DNA of 64,000 nt from Scylla paramamosain (lineage: Eukaryota > Arthropoda > Malacostraca > Decapoda > Portunidae): NCBI RefSeq assembly GCF_035594125.1, contig NC_087197.1, positions 7,300,110 to 7,364,109 of the forward strand, in the 5' to 3' direction. The notes below the pieces were generated by a model. It made no database searches, was not told where the DNA came from, and saw nothing but the letters and a program-made list of their open reading frames with translations. Positions 33,101 to 53,839 of the stretch are shown piece after piece. Position 1 is the first letter of the stretch. The number at the start of each line of letters is the position of its first letter. Position numbers and translations under genes: made by a program.

Positions 33101-36100
33101 TTTTGAGCGTGATAGGCAATAAAGCACTAAAAAAGAGGGATATCACATTACATTGGAGGAAAACGAACTTTTACCAAGAACTTGCCTTTAAGTGTTTTTG
33201 AGCTCCTTATATACCAAAACACTAAAACACATTGAAAACACTCTTTATGGTGAAACAGAATAACTTTACCAAAAACATGTATTTTGAGTGTTTTTGATCA
33301 TGTTGCCAATAAAAACGCTAAAATACATGCAAAGAACACTATTTTTGGGAAACGAAAGGAGATTACGAGAAACGTGTATTATGAGTGTTTTTAAGTTCAT
33401 TAATTACCAAAAAGCTAAAAGCCACTAATAACACTCTTTATTGAGAAACAATAAATAAATAAAAAAAAATACAATATTTTTTTTCTTTCTTATTCATCTT
33501 CACAGGTACCGAGATGCCAAAATTCGGGCAAAATTCAGGAAATTATGTGAAATAAAAACATTATCCAAAAAGTTAAATTTAGCTTTTATCGGACTGCTAT
33601 GTACCAAACCCGTAAAGTGCATGCAAAGCCACATATATGGGGAAATTAAATGTCTTTGCCAGAAAACGGTCTTATGAGTGTTTTTCAGCATGTTAGGAAC
33701 CAACACGATAAATAACATGGAAGTCAATCTATATGGGAATCCAAAACAAAATTACTAAAAACGTGTCTTATCGGTGGTTTACATAGAAAAACGCTAAAAC
33801 GGATGCAAACCAACCAATATGAAGAAATGAAATAACATTACCAAAAAGGTATATTTTGAGCATTTTTGAAATTGTTACCTACAAAAAACACGAAAATGGA
33901 TGGAAAGCACTCTATATTGGGAAGCAAAAGAACATTACGAGGAACGTGTATAATGAGTGTTTTATAGTTTCACAAGAACTACAAGGCAAAAAACGCAAAA
34001 ACTTGTGTATATAGAGAAGTTTCTTACATTCCAAAATGCTGAAACTCTGGAACAACACTCTTAATTGAGAAACAAAACCATCTTACTTAATGCGTGTATT
34101 TTGAGTGCTTTTCACATCCTTAGTTACCAAAACCCTAAATTACATGCGAAACCAGCTTTATGTGGGAAAAAAATGACATTACCAGAAAAATGTCTTTTGA
34201 GTGTTTTTGAGCGTGTTAGGCAATAAAGCACTAATAAGCAGGGCAATCACATTACACTGGAATAAAACCAATTTTTAACAAGAACTTGCCTTTAAGTGTA
34301 TTTGAGCTCGTTATATACCAAAACGCTAAAATGCATGCAAAATACACTTTATGGTGAAACAGAATAACATTACGAAAAACATGTATTTTGAGTGTTTTTG
34401 ATCATGTTACCAATAAAAACGCTTAAATACATGCAAAGAACCCCATTTTTGGGAAATGAAAGTACATGACGAGAAACGTGTATTATGAATGCTTTTAAAT
34501 TCATTAAGTATGAAAAAGCTAAAAGCCACCAATTACACTCTTTATTGAGAAAAAAAAATACAATATATTTTTTTCATTCTTATTGATCTTCACAGGTAAC
34601 GAGGTGCCAAAATTCGGGAAATTTTCAGGAAATTATATGAAATAAGGACATTATCAAAAAAGTTAAATTTAGCTTTTTTTTCGGACTGTTATGTACCAAA
34701 CCCCTAAAGTGCATGCAAAGCCACCTATATGGAGAAATTAAACGTCTTTGCCAGAAAACTGTCTTATGAGTGTTTTTCAGCATGTTAGGAACCAACACGA
34801 TAAAACCCAAGGAAGTCAATCTATATGAGAATCCAAAACAAAATTACTGAAAACGTGTCTTTTCGGTGTTTTATGTAGAAAACGCTAAAATGGATGCAAA
34901 ACAACCAAAATGAAGAAATAGAATAACATTACCAAAATGGTATATTATTTGTGTTTTTGAAATTGTTACCTACAAAATACGCGAAAATGGATGGAAAGAA
35001 CTCTATATTGGAAAGCAAAAATCATGTTAGGCACCAAAACGATAAATAATATGAAAGTCACTCTATATGGAAATCTAAAACAAAATTACTGGAAACGTGT
35101 GTTTTAAAAGATTTACGTAGAAAAACGCTAAAACAGATGCAAACCAACTAATATAAATAAATAGAATAACATTATCAAAAAAAGTATATTTTGTGTGTTT
35201 TTGAGCTTGTTACATAAAAAAAACGCGAAAATGGATGCAAAGCACTCTATATAAGGAAAAAAAAGGACATAACGAGAAGCGTATATAATGAGTGTTTTAT
35301 AGTTTCACCAGAATCACAATTCTAAGATACCAAAATTCTGAAACTCATGAATAACAGTCTTAATCAAGAAACAGAACAACCTTACTAAATGCGTGTATTT
35401 TGAGTGTTTTTTTACATTCTTAGTTACCAAAACCCCAAATTCCATGCGAAACTAGCTTTATGTGGGAAAAATATGATATTACCAGAAAAGTGTCTTTGAG
35501 TGTTTTTGAGCGTGTTAGGCAATAAAGCACTAAAAAGCAGTGCAACCATATTACATGGGAATAAAACCAACTTTTAAGAAGAACTTGCCTTTTGGTGTAT
35601 TTGACACGCATTTAGTAAGGTTGTTCTGTTTCTATATTAAGAGTGTTATTCACGAGTTTCTGCATTTTAGTATCTAGAAAACTTCTCCATATACACGAGT
35701 TTTTGCGTTTTTTGCCTTGTGGTTTTTTTGAACTATAAAACATTCATTATACACTTTTCTTGCAATGTCCCTTTGTTTCCCAATATAGAGTGCTTTGTAT
35801 CAATTTTTGCGTTTTATTTTTTTGTAGGTAACAAGCTCAAAAACACTCAAAATATACATTTTTGGTAATGTTTTTCTGCTTCTTGATATGGGTTGGTTTG
35901 CATCAGTTTTAGCGTTTTTCTACGTAAAACACTGAGAAGACAGGTTTTCAGTAATTTTCTTTTGGATTCCCACATAGAGTGAGTTCTTTATTATTTATCG
36001 TTTTGGTGCCTAACATGCTGAAAAACACTCAAAAGACAGATTTCTGGTAAGGTCTTTAATTTCCTCATATGCGAGGCCTTGCATGTCTTTTGAGTGTTTT

Positions 36101-39100
36101 TGAACGTGTTACGCAATAAAGCACTAAAAGGAAGGTTAATCACATTACATGGGAATAAAACCAAATTTTACCAAGAACTTGCCTTTAAGTGTTTTTGAGC
36201 GCCTTACATACCAAAACGCTAAAATGCATGCAAAATACATTTTATAAAGAAACAGAATAATATTACCAAATACATGTATTTTGAGTGTTTTTGATCATGA
36301 TATCTATAAAAACGCTTAAATACATGCAAAGAACTTTATGTTTGGGAAACGAAAGGACATTACGAGAAACGTGTATTACGAGTGTTTTTTTAATTTTTTT
36401 CAGTACCTAAAAGCTAAAACCCACAAATAACACTCTTTATTTAGATAAAAAAAAATAATTAACAAAAAATTTAAAAAATTGGATTTTTTATTTATTTATT
36501 TATTTTTTTTTGTTATTTATCCTTATAGGTACCGAGATGCCAAAATTCTGACAAATTTCAGGGAATTTATGTGGAAAAAAGAACATTACCAAAAGAGTTA
36601 TTTATAGCTTTTTTTTTCGGATTGTTATGTACCAAACCCTAAAGTGCATCCAAAGCCACCTATACAGGGAAGTTAAACGACTTTACCAGAAACCTGTCTT
36701 TTCAGTGTTTTTCAGCATGTTAGGCACTAAAACGATAAATAATATGGAAGTCAGTCAATATGTGAATCCAAAAGAAAATTACTGAAAACGTGTCTTTTCA
36801 GTGTTTTACGTAGAAAAACGCTAAAGCGGATGCAAACCAACCTTTATGAAGAAATAGAATAACATTACCAAAAAGATATATTTTGAGTATTTTTGAGCTT
36901 GTTACCTACAAAAAAATGCAAAAATGGATATAAAGCACTCTATATTAGGAAACAAAAGGACATTACGAGAAACGTGTATAATGAGTGTTTTATAGTTTTA
37001 AAAGAACCAAAAAAAAAAGAACGCCAAAATGCACACAAATTAACCAAACAAATGGGATTTTTCTTCATGTTAGGTACAACAATCTATACAGAATATAAAA
37101 AAACAGAACAACATTACCAAAAACGTATAATATAAGTGTTTTTGAGCTTCTTTGGTAATAAAATACTGAATCACGTGATTAGCACATTCATATAGGCGTT
37201 TTGGTTTCTAAAAAGCTGGAAAACGCTTAAATCATACGTTTTTGGTAATGTCTCCCGATAAAGGCTATTGTGCACGCGTTTTAGCATTTTGGAACGTAAG
37301 AAGCTCAAAAACACTCAAAAGACACCATTTTGATAATGTTGTTTTGATTTTTATATAGAGTGTCTTCCATGCTCTTTAGAGTTTTGGTGCTAACGTTGAA
37401 AAGCCCCGAAATAACATTTTTTTCTGGGAATGTCGTCTCTTTACCTTATAAAGGGTGAAATGGATGATTTTTTGCGTATTGGTACGAAATAAGCTGAAAA
37501 ACATTCAAAATACACGTTTTTGGCAAATGTGTATTATGAGTTTTTTTTTTTATAGTTCAAAAGAACCAAAAGGCAAAAAACACAAAAACTCGTGTATATG
37601 GAGAAGGTTCCTAGATACCAAAATGCTGAAACTCATGAATAACACTCTTAACTGAGAAACAGAACAACCTTACTAATTGCGTGTATTTTGAGTGCTTTTC
37701 ACATTCTCAGTTACCAAAACCCCAAATTGCATGCGAAATAACCTTTATGTGAGAAAAAAATGTCATTACCAGAAAAGGGTCTTTTAAGTGTTTTTCGGCG
37801 TGATAGGCAATTTTGGTATCCAAAATGCAAAGTACTAAAAAGCAGGGCAAACATATTACATTGGAATAACACTAATTTATACCAAAAACTTGCCTTTAAG
37901 TGTTTTTGAGCTGCTTAAATACCAAACCGCTGAAACGCATGCAAAACAAACTTTATGGAGAAACAGAATAACATTACCAAAAACATGTATTTTGAGTGTT
38001 TTTGATCATGTTATCTATAAAAACGCTTAAATACATGGAAAGAACATTATGTTTGGGAAACAAAAGGACATTACGAGAAACGTGTATTATGAGTGTTTTT
38101 TAAGTTCCTTAAGTACCAAAAAGCTAAAACCCACAAATAACACTCTTTATTTAGAAAAAAAAAAAAAAAAAATAAATAAATAAAAAAATAGGAATTTTTT
38201 TTTTGTTATTCATATTCATAGGTACCGATATGCCAAAATTCTGAGAAAATTCAGGGCAATCATATAATGAAAAAATATTATCAAAAAAGTTAATTTTAGC
38301 TTTTTTTTCGGATTGTTATGTACCAAACCCTAAAGTGCATGCAAAGCCTCCTATATGAGGAAATTAAACGACTTTACCAGAAATCTGTGTTTTGAGTGTT
38401 TTTTTAGCATGTTAGGCACCAAAATGATAAATAATATGGAACTCACTCTATATGGGAGTCCAACAAAGTTACTGAAAACGTGTCTTCTCAGTGTTTTACG
38501 TAGAAAATCGCTAAAACGGATGCAAAGCAACCAATATCAAGAATAAGAAAAATGTTACTAAAAAGATATATTTTGAGTGTTTTTCAGCTTGTTACCTACA
38601 AAAAAAAAAACGCGAAAATTGTAAAGCACCCTATATTGGGAAACAAAAGGACATTGCAAGAAAAGTGTATCATGAGTGTTTCATAGTTCAAAAGAACCAC
38701 AAGGGAAAAAAACGCAAAATCTCGTGTATATGGAGAGGTTTCCTAGATACAAAAATGCTAAAACTCATGTATAACACTCCTAATTGAGAAACAGAAAAAC
38801 CTTAATAAATGCGTGTATTTTGAGTGCTTTTCACATTCTTAGTTACCAAAACCCCAAATTGCATGCAAAAATAGACTTGTGGGATAAAAAAAATGACTTT
38901 GCCAGAAAAGTGTCTTTTGAGTGTTTTTGAGCGTGATAGGCAATAAAGCACTAAAAAAGAGGGATATCACATTACATTGGAGGAAAACGAACTTTTACCA
39001 AGAACTTGCCTTTAAGTGTTTTTGAGCTCCTTATATACCAAAACACTAAAACGCATTGAAAACACTCTTTATGGTGAAACAGAATAACTTTACCAAAAAC

Positions 39101-39238
39101 ATGTATTTTGAGTGTTTTTGATCATGTTGCCAATGAAAACGCTAAAATACATGCAAAGAACACTATTTTTGGGAAACGAAAGGAGATTACGAGAAACGTG
39201 TATTATGAGTGTTTTTAAGTTCATTAATTACCAAAAAG
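30187..39238. repeat. Tandem segmental duplication block (unit 5,815 bp, about 1.55 units)
   Basis: The sequence 31,204-37,018 is a full unit matching 13,527-19,338 closely. It is preceded by a partial tail (30,187-31,203, equivalent to 18,371-19,338) and followed by a partial head (37,019-39,238, equivalent to 13,527-15,748). Both internal joins have the same structure: AAAAGAACC, an 11-bp-class A run, then GAACGCCAAAATGCAC. This join is absent from the 13.5-19.3 kb copy. Beyond about 39,238 the sequence stays in HOR phase but becomes visibly less similar. The content is 1.1-kb HOR satellite plus the two inverted segments. There are no genes. Confidence 0.88.
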
Positions 39239-46008
<6,770 letters not shown>

Positions 46009-47685
46009 ATTTAGGTGTTTTGAGCATATTAGGCAGCAAAACGCTTAAAAAGCAAGGAAAACACCCTATATGGGAAAACGAGATAACCTTAACAAAATCG
46101 AGTGTTTTTGAGCTTCTTACGTAACAAAACGATAAAAGATGTCCGAAACAATATTAGCAAAAACGTATGTTCTGAAATTTTTTTAGCTTGTTAGGTAACA
46201 AAACGCCAAAATGTATGCAAATTACCCTATATAGGTAAGTGAAACGATATTAACATAAAGGTGTATTATGTCTTTTTCAGCTTCATAGATACCAAAGTCT
46301 AAAACACGTAAATAATACTATATTTGCAGAAACAAAACAACATTACCAAAAGCGTACTTTATGAGTTTTTTCTCCATGATAGATACCAAAACGCCTAAAA
46401 GCATAGTGAACACCATACATAAAGAAACAGACCAACATTACGAAAAACTTGTATGCTGAGTGTTTTTGAGCTTGTTAGATACAAAAACACCAAAGTGAAT
46501 GCAAGACAACCTGTATAGGAAAAGCAATCAATATTAACAAAAACTTGTCTTTTGAGTGTTTTTCAGTTTCTTACGTACTAAAACTCTAAAACGCATGAAA
46601 AACACCCTTTATGGAGAAAGAGGACATTACTATAAACGTGTTTTTTGAGAGTTTTCCCGATCATTAGCTACCAAAACGCCAAAATGCAGACAGCACACTA
46701 TTTGATGTAAAGAAATTATATTACCGGAAACGTGTCATTTGAGTGTTTTGAGCATAATAGAAACCAACCCCAACAAAAAAAATATATACATATATAATAT
46801 CGAAAACGTGTCTTTTGAATGTTTTTGAGTTTCTTACGTACCAAATTTCTAAAAAGCGTGCAAAACATCCTTTATGGTGAAATAGAACATTACCAAAAAT
46901 GTGTGTTTTGAGTCTTTTTGAGCTTGTTGGGTACGAAAACGCCAAAATGCACACAAATTAACGGACATTGACAAACTAAAAGTTATTAAGAAAAAATATT
47001 ATTATGAGTGTTTTTTAACTTCTTATGTACGAAAACACTAAAACACGTGAATATCACTCTATATGGAGAAAAAAGCATTAACCAAAAAAATGGGTGTTTT
47101 CCTCATGTTAGGTACGACAATCTACACAGAATACCATATATGAAAAACAGAAAAACATTACCAAAAACGTATACTATAAGTGTTTTTGAGCTTCTTAGGT
47201 AATAAAATACTGAAACACGTGATTAGTACATATATTAAGGCGTTTTGGTTTCTAAAAAGCTGGAAAACGCTTAAATCATACGTTTTTGGTAATGTCTCCC
47301 GATAAAGGCTATTTATCGTTTTAGCATTTTGGAACGTAAGAAGCTCAAAAACACTCAAAAGACACCATTTTGATAATGTTGTTTTGATTTCTATATAGAG
47401 TGCCTTCCATGCTCTTTAGAGTTTTGGTGCTAACGTTGAAAAGCACCGAAATAAAATGAAATGGATGAATTTTTGCGTGTTGGTACGTAATAAGCTTAAA
47501 AACATTCAAAATACACGTTTTTGGCAATAATATTTTGTTTCTCCATGAAGTTTCTTTTCCCTGCATTTTAGTGTTTTGGTACGTAAACAGCTGAAAACAT
47601 TCAAAAGACACGTTTTGTTTCTCCCGTATAGCTTACTTTGCATGCACTTTGGCGTTTTCGAAAACACTATTAATACATGTTTTTG
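46009..47685. repeat. Dispersed duplicate of 12,560-14,030, including the inverted segment
   Basis: The stretch 46,009-46,965 matches about 12,562-13,555 closely and is plus-oriented. A further stretch of about 125 bp (46,966-47,090), absent from the 13.5-kb copy, contains one extra monomer. From 47,239 to about 47,685 the satellite is inverted, matching 13,695-14,031 and extending beyond it. No genes were found. Confidence 0.8.
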
Positions 47686-50601
47686 TACCCTATATGAGGA
47701 AAGGAAACGCGATTTCCAGAAAAGTGCCTTTGGAATGTTTATTGGCGTGCTAGGCACCAAAACGCTAAAAAGCATGGAAAGCACCCTATAAAGGAAAACA
47801 AAACAACTTTACCATAAACGTGTGTTTTCATTATTTTTTACTTTCTTACGTACCGAAACGCTAAATCGCATGAAAAAGAAAAAAACGGAGAAATAATATC
47901 AAAAACAAATATTTCGAGTGTTTCTGAGTTAGTTAAGTAGAAAAACGCCAAAATGCATATATAATATCTTAAATGGGAAAATGAAAAGACGTTATTAAAA
48001 TGTGTACTATTGGTGTTTTTTTTTTTTTTACTTATTAGATACGAAGTCGCTAAAATGCATGAATAACACTCTATATGAAATAACATTACCAAAAACGTAA
48101 ATTTTCAGTGTTTTCACATTGTTATGAATCAAAACGCCATAATGCATGTAAAGCCCCCTATTTGGGGAAAGGAAACGAGATTTCAGAAACGTATCTAAAA
48201 TGTGTTCTTCAGCGTGTTAGGCACAAAAATGCTAAAAAGCATACAAATCACCTGATATGGGAATACAAAACAACATTAAGAAAACGTTTCTTTTGAGTGT
48301 CCTACGTACCAAAACGATAAAAAAAAAACATAGAAAACATCCTTTATGGAGAAACAGAATAACATTACCAAAAACAAGTATTTTGAGTGTTTTGTAAGAT
48401 TGTTACGTAAAAAACGCCTAAATGAATCGAAAATACCCTATATGGGAAAAATGAAGTCATTACGAGAAACGTGTATTATGAGTGTTTTTGACCTTCTTAG
48501 TATCAAAAGGGTAAAACGCATGAATAACACCCTATATGGAGAAATAGATATATGAAATGACATTAAAAACGCATGAAAATACCCTATATAGAGAAACAGA
48601 ATACATTTACCAAAAACGTGTATTTTGAGTGTCTTTTGAGCGTATTATGTACAAAATCGCCTATCATCAAACAAAACACCCTGCATATGGAAATGAAAGG
48701 ACATTACGAGAAACGTTTATGTTATTTTTTTTTATTACTTTCTTAAGTACCAAATCAGTAAAAAGCTTCAATAGTGCTCTGAAGAAAAACAACAACCTTA
48801 CCAAAAACGTGTATTTTTTTACATTGATAATTACCAAAACACCAACATGCATGTAAAGCAACCTATATGAAGAAACGAAACGAAATCACTAGAAACTTGT
48901 CTTTTGTTATTTTTTTCTGCGTGTTAGGCACCAAATCAGTAAGAAGCAACGAAATCACCCTATAGGAGAATACAAAACAACATTACTAAAACGTGTCTTT
49001 GGAGTGTTTTTTTTTAGGTTCTTACGAACTAAAATGTCAAAATGCATGCAAACACCCTGTTAGGTACCAAAGCACCAAAAAGACCCTATATGAGGAAATG
49101 AAAGGACATAACAAAAAACGTGTATTATGAATTTTTTTTTTCTAGCTTCTTAGTACCAAAACACTAAAATAAATTAGTAGCACACTGTATGGAGAAAGAG
49201 AAACAAATTACCAAAATCGTGTAATTTGAATGTTTTTCACATTGTCAGGTAGCAAAACACCATAATGCTTGCTCGCTATACGAGAAAATTTAACAATAAT
49301 GTAAGAAATGTGTTTTTATGTGTTTTTCACATAAATGCTATATAGCATAGAAAGCACCTTATATAGAAATGCAAAATAATAAGCATGTCTTTTAAGTGTT
49401 TTAAACTTTTTACGTACCAAAACGCTAAAACACGTGCAACAAACACGAATAACCTTACCAAATAGAAAAACCTTATCAAAAACGTGTATTTTGAGTCTTT
49501 TTGAGTCTGTTACGTACATCATATTAAAAATGCATGTAAAGCACCCTGTATGGGGAAACGATAGAACATTACGAGAAACGTGCATTGTCAGTGTTTTGAG
49601 TCTCTTAGGTACCAAACACTAAACCGCTTGAATGAAAATTGAATATATCCTATATTTCTTAATAGAGAAACAGAACATCACCAAAAACGTGTTTTTATTA
49701 TTATTTTTTTTTTTTTTACCTTGTTATGTACCAAAACGTCAAAATACATACGAAGCATCCTATATGGGGAAATAGAAAGACATTAGGAGAAAAAAGTTTT
49801 ATTAGTGTTTTTGAGCTTCCTAAGTACCAAAACGCTAAAACGCATGAATAGCACCCTATATAGAGAAAAAGAACAACATTACCTGAAACCTTTATTTTGA
49901 GCGTTTCTCATATTATGTAGCAAAACATCATAATGCATGCAGATCTCTATATGAAGAAGCAAAACTATATTACAGGAAACTTGAGTGTTAGGAATCAAAA
50001 TGCTAAAAAGCATTGAAAGCACCCTATTTGGCAATATAAAATAACATTACCAAGAAAGTATCTTTAGAGTGTTTTTGACCTTCTTACGTGCGAAATCGCT
50101 GAAACGCATGCAAAACAACCTTTATGGAGAAACAGAATAACATTACCAAAAACTTGTATTTTGATTGTTTTTGTGCTTGTTAAGTACAAAAATGCCAAAT
50201 TACACGCAAAGCATCCCACATGGAGAAAACAAAGGACATTACGAGAAAAGTGTATTATGAGAGATTTTGAGCTTTTTAGGTACCAAGACTCAAAAATACA
50301 TGATTACCACTTTATATGGAAAAACAACTCTACCAAAAACTTTTACTTAAACTCTTTTTCATATTGTTAAGTACCAAAAGACAAAATGCATTAGAAGCCC
50401 CCTTTATCGGGAAACGAAACGACATTATCATCAACGTGCCTTTTGAGTGTTTTTCAACGTGTTAGACACCAGAACGCTAAAAAACATGGAAAGCACTCTA
50501 TAAAGGAATACAAAACAACATTACTAAAAACGTGTTTTATAGGTTCTTATGTACAGAAACGCTAAAACCCATGCAAAACACCCTTTCTGGAGAAGCGAAA
50601 T
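47686..50601 (+). repeat. Pentamer-type satellite, plus orientation
   Basis: The A-E monomer order is readable, for example at 48,188, 48,281, 48,373 and 48,471, spaced 92-98 bp. Identity between neighbouring pentamers is low. No coding signal was found. Confidence 0.83.
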
Positions 50602-52065
50602 AAATATTTCGTTGATAAATTACATTCAGGAAAGTTAGGGAACATCCCTTACAGAAGAAAAAGATCGCAGAAGAATGATCCTAAATGGATGACTGAGGTT
50701 AAAACACTACATTGGGCGAAGGAGAAGTATATATGAGATTAAAGACAGGGGAAGTGGTTTTAAGGCCATAATATAATGAATTAGAGATTAGTAAAATTGT
50801 GAGCGAGTATTTTTTAATTGTCTTTGCCCATTAAAACATGCAGAATTTGCCGAATAGTGAGAAGATATTTAGAGTAGAAGAGGATGAGAAGCTGACAGAT
50901 ATTACCATAACTAAAAGAGATAGTGGAACAGGAGATAGATAAGTTGAAAAGTTCAAGTCACCAGGACCAGATGAAATATATTCCACAGTATTTAAGGAAA
51001 GGAAAAAGGTTATAAGTAATCTGTTAGTTTCTGTCCTTAGGAAATCACTTTAGTCATGTGAGGTATCGGTAATTCGGAGGCAGGCGAATATAGTACCTAC
51101 CTTTAAGAAAGGAGATAAAACTTTAACGTCTAACCTGTCAGCTTAACTTCTGTTGAATGTAAAATAATGGAGTCAATAATAGCAGATTCTTCTTGCAGAT
51201 TTACTTATTTCTTATGTTCTTATGTTCTTATTACCAAAAGCGTGTATTTTCAGTGTTTTTCAGCTATTACTTGAAAAAAAATGCCAAAATGCATGCAATG
51301 CACCCAATATGAAGAAAAAGAGCGACATTACGAGAAACGTGCATTATGAGTGTTTTTGAGATTCTTAGGTACCAAAACGCTGAAACTCATGAATAACACT
51401 CTTAATTGAGATACAGAACAACCTTACCAAATGTGTGTATTTTGAGTGTTTTTCACATCCTTAGTTACCAAAACCCCAAATTGCATGCGAAACTAGCTTT
51501 ATGTGAAAAAAAAGACTTTACCAGAAGAGTGTCTTTTGAGTGTTTTTGAGCGTGTTAGGCAATAAAGCACTATAAAGCAGGCAATCACATTACATGGAAA
51601 TAAAACCAAATTTTACCAAGAACTTGCCTTTAAGTGTTTTTCAGCTCCTTACATATTGAAACGCTAAAACGCATGCAAAACACCCTTTATGGAGAAACAG
51701 AAAAACATTACAAAAAACATGTATTTTGAGTGTTTTTGATCATGTTACATACATGCAAAGAACCCTGTATTTGGGAAACGAAAGGACATTATGAGAAACG
51801 TGCATTATGAGTGTTTTTAAGTTCCTTAAGTACCAAAAAGCTAAAACCCACAAATAACACTCTTTATAGAGAAAAAAATAAATAAATAAAAAAATAGCAA
51901 TTTTTTTTTTTTTTTGTTATTCATCTTCATAGGTGTCAAGATGCCAAAATTCTGGCAAAATTCAGGGAAATTATGTGGAAAAAAGAACATTATCAAAAAA
52001 GTTAATTCTAGATTTTTTTCGGACTGTTATGTACCAAACCCTAAAGTGCCTGCAAAACCACCTAC
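49901..52065 (+). repeat. Segmental duplication, copy 1 (pair with 53,840-56,175)
   Basis: The copy starts at GCGTTTCTCATATTATG and ends near CTAAAGTGCCTGC. It contains pentamer satellite, the shorter CR1-like remnant and about 0.8 kb of HOR satellite. The offset to copy 2 is 3,939 bp up to the 166-bp deletion. Both copies lack about 19 bp that are present at the homologous place near 29,735. Confidence 0.85.
50602..51230 (+). pseudogene. Decayed CR1-type LINE fragment, shorter copy with a 166-bp deletion
   Basis: This is nearly identical to 54,541-55,335 but lacks about 166 bp, equivalent to 54,724-54,889, at a join near 50,785 that shows short AGA/GAGA homology. The missing part encodes linker residues expected in CR1 proteins, so this copy is the derived one. 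It keeps the same early RT motifs, the same premature stop and the same TTCTTATG tail. It lies in the same satellite context as the longer copy because both sit inside one duplicated segment. Confidence 0.85.
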
Positions 52066-53839
52066 TTTCCAAGAAGCGTGTATTGTGAGTGTTTTTGAGA
52101 TTCCTCGGTACCAACACATGAGAACACATAAATAGCACTCAATGTGGAAAAAAAAAAAAAAACAGAAAACTACCAAAAATGTGTATTTTAGTGTATTTCA
52201 CATTTATAGATAACAAAACGCAAAAATGCATGCCGATCACCCTATATGTAAAAAAGAAATAACATTTACATAAAGGTGTGTTTTGAGTATTTATTATCGT
52301 TTTAGGAAGAGAAACGTACAAAAACGTCAAAATGGATGCAAACTACTTAATAAGGGATACGAAAAGACACAACGAGAAACGTTTATTATGAATGTTTTTG
52401 AACTTCTTAATTATGAAAACGCTTAAAACGCATGAATAGTACTCTATATCAAGAAAAAGAGAGAAAAAAAAAACGTGTAATTTGAGTGTATTTCACATTC
52501 TTAGATGCCATATCGTGAAAATACATATAATTTACCCTATATGGCGAAACAAAAAGTGATTAAGAAAATCGCACATTATGAATGTTTTTGAGTTTCTTAG
52601 GTACAAAAACGCTAAAACACATGAATCTATTTTCGCACAAAAAAACATGGAAAAAAACCCTATAAAGGAAAACGAAACAATATTACCAAAATCGTGTCTT
52701 TTTTTGGATTTACTTACGTAATAAAACGCTAAAACCCATGCAAAAAAATAAAATAAAATAAAATAAAATAAAATATAAATGAATAAATAAATAAATAGAT
52801 AAAGTAAATAAATGAATAAAAATAAATACTGAGAAACAGTATACCTTTACCAAAAACCGAGTATTTTAAGAGTTTTTGAGTTTGTTACATAGAAAAAAAA
52901 AAAGCTACATTACCAAAAACATATCTTTGAAGTGTTTAGGAGCTTCTTACGTCCAAAAAAGTGCTAAAAGGCATGCAAAACTTTCTTATTGAGAAAAAGA
53001 ATAACATCACCGAAAAATGAATTGAAACTTCATTTTCAGAAACATGTCTTTTGAATGTCTTTTGGAGCAGGTTCGGCACAAAAGCACAAAAAGGATGAAA
53101 AACACTCTATAGCTATATATATATATATTACCTAGACACGTTGTCCTTTTTAGCTGCTTACGTACCAAAACGCTTAAACGCATTCAAAACACTGTTTAAA
53201 ATACAAAACAAAATAACTTTACCAAAAACGTGTATTTTTAGTGTTTATGAGCTTGTTACGTAAAAAAAAAAAACACCAAAATATAAAGTACACCACATCG
53301 GAAAAGAAAAAAACATTACGCGAGACGTGTATTTTGATTTTTTTTTTTTTTCTTTAGCGAACAAAACGCTTAAACGCATAAATAGCTCTCTATTTGGAGA
53401 AAGAGAACATTACAAATATTGTGTATTTTGAGTGTTTTTCACAGAAAACAAAACGCCAAAATACATGTAAATCGCCCTCTATGGTGAAATAAAACGACAT
53501 TACAGGAAACATATCTTAACAGTGTTAGACAACAAAACGCTAAAAATCATAGAAAGGACTCGATATCGAAAAAACAAAACGCGAAAACGCGTTTGAATAA
53601 AACTCTATATAGACAAACAGAACAACATTGTCAAAAACTTGTATTTTGAGTGTTTTTTTACATTGTTAGGTACCAAACGGTAAAATGGAAGCGAATCACC
53701 CTATATAGGAGAACAATGTGAAATTACCAGAAGCGTGTCTTTTAAGTTTTTTTTTTTTTGAGCGTTTTAGGCACCAAAACGCTAAAATGCATGAAGAACA
53801 CCCTATTTTCAATAAAAAAAAACCAGCTTGGTTTACCAA
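52066..53839 (+). repeat. Degenerate pentamer satellite between the two duplicates
   Basis: Strongly diverged plus-oriented monomers are present, with an ATAAA/AAATA microsatellite at about 52,746-52,830 and a short (AT) run near 53,113-53,128. No coding signal was found. Confidence 0.8.
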
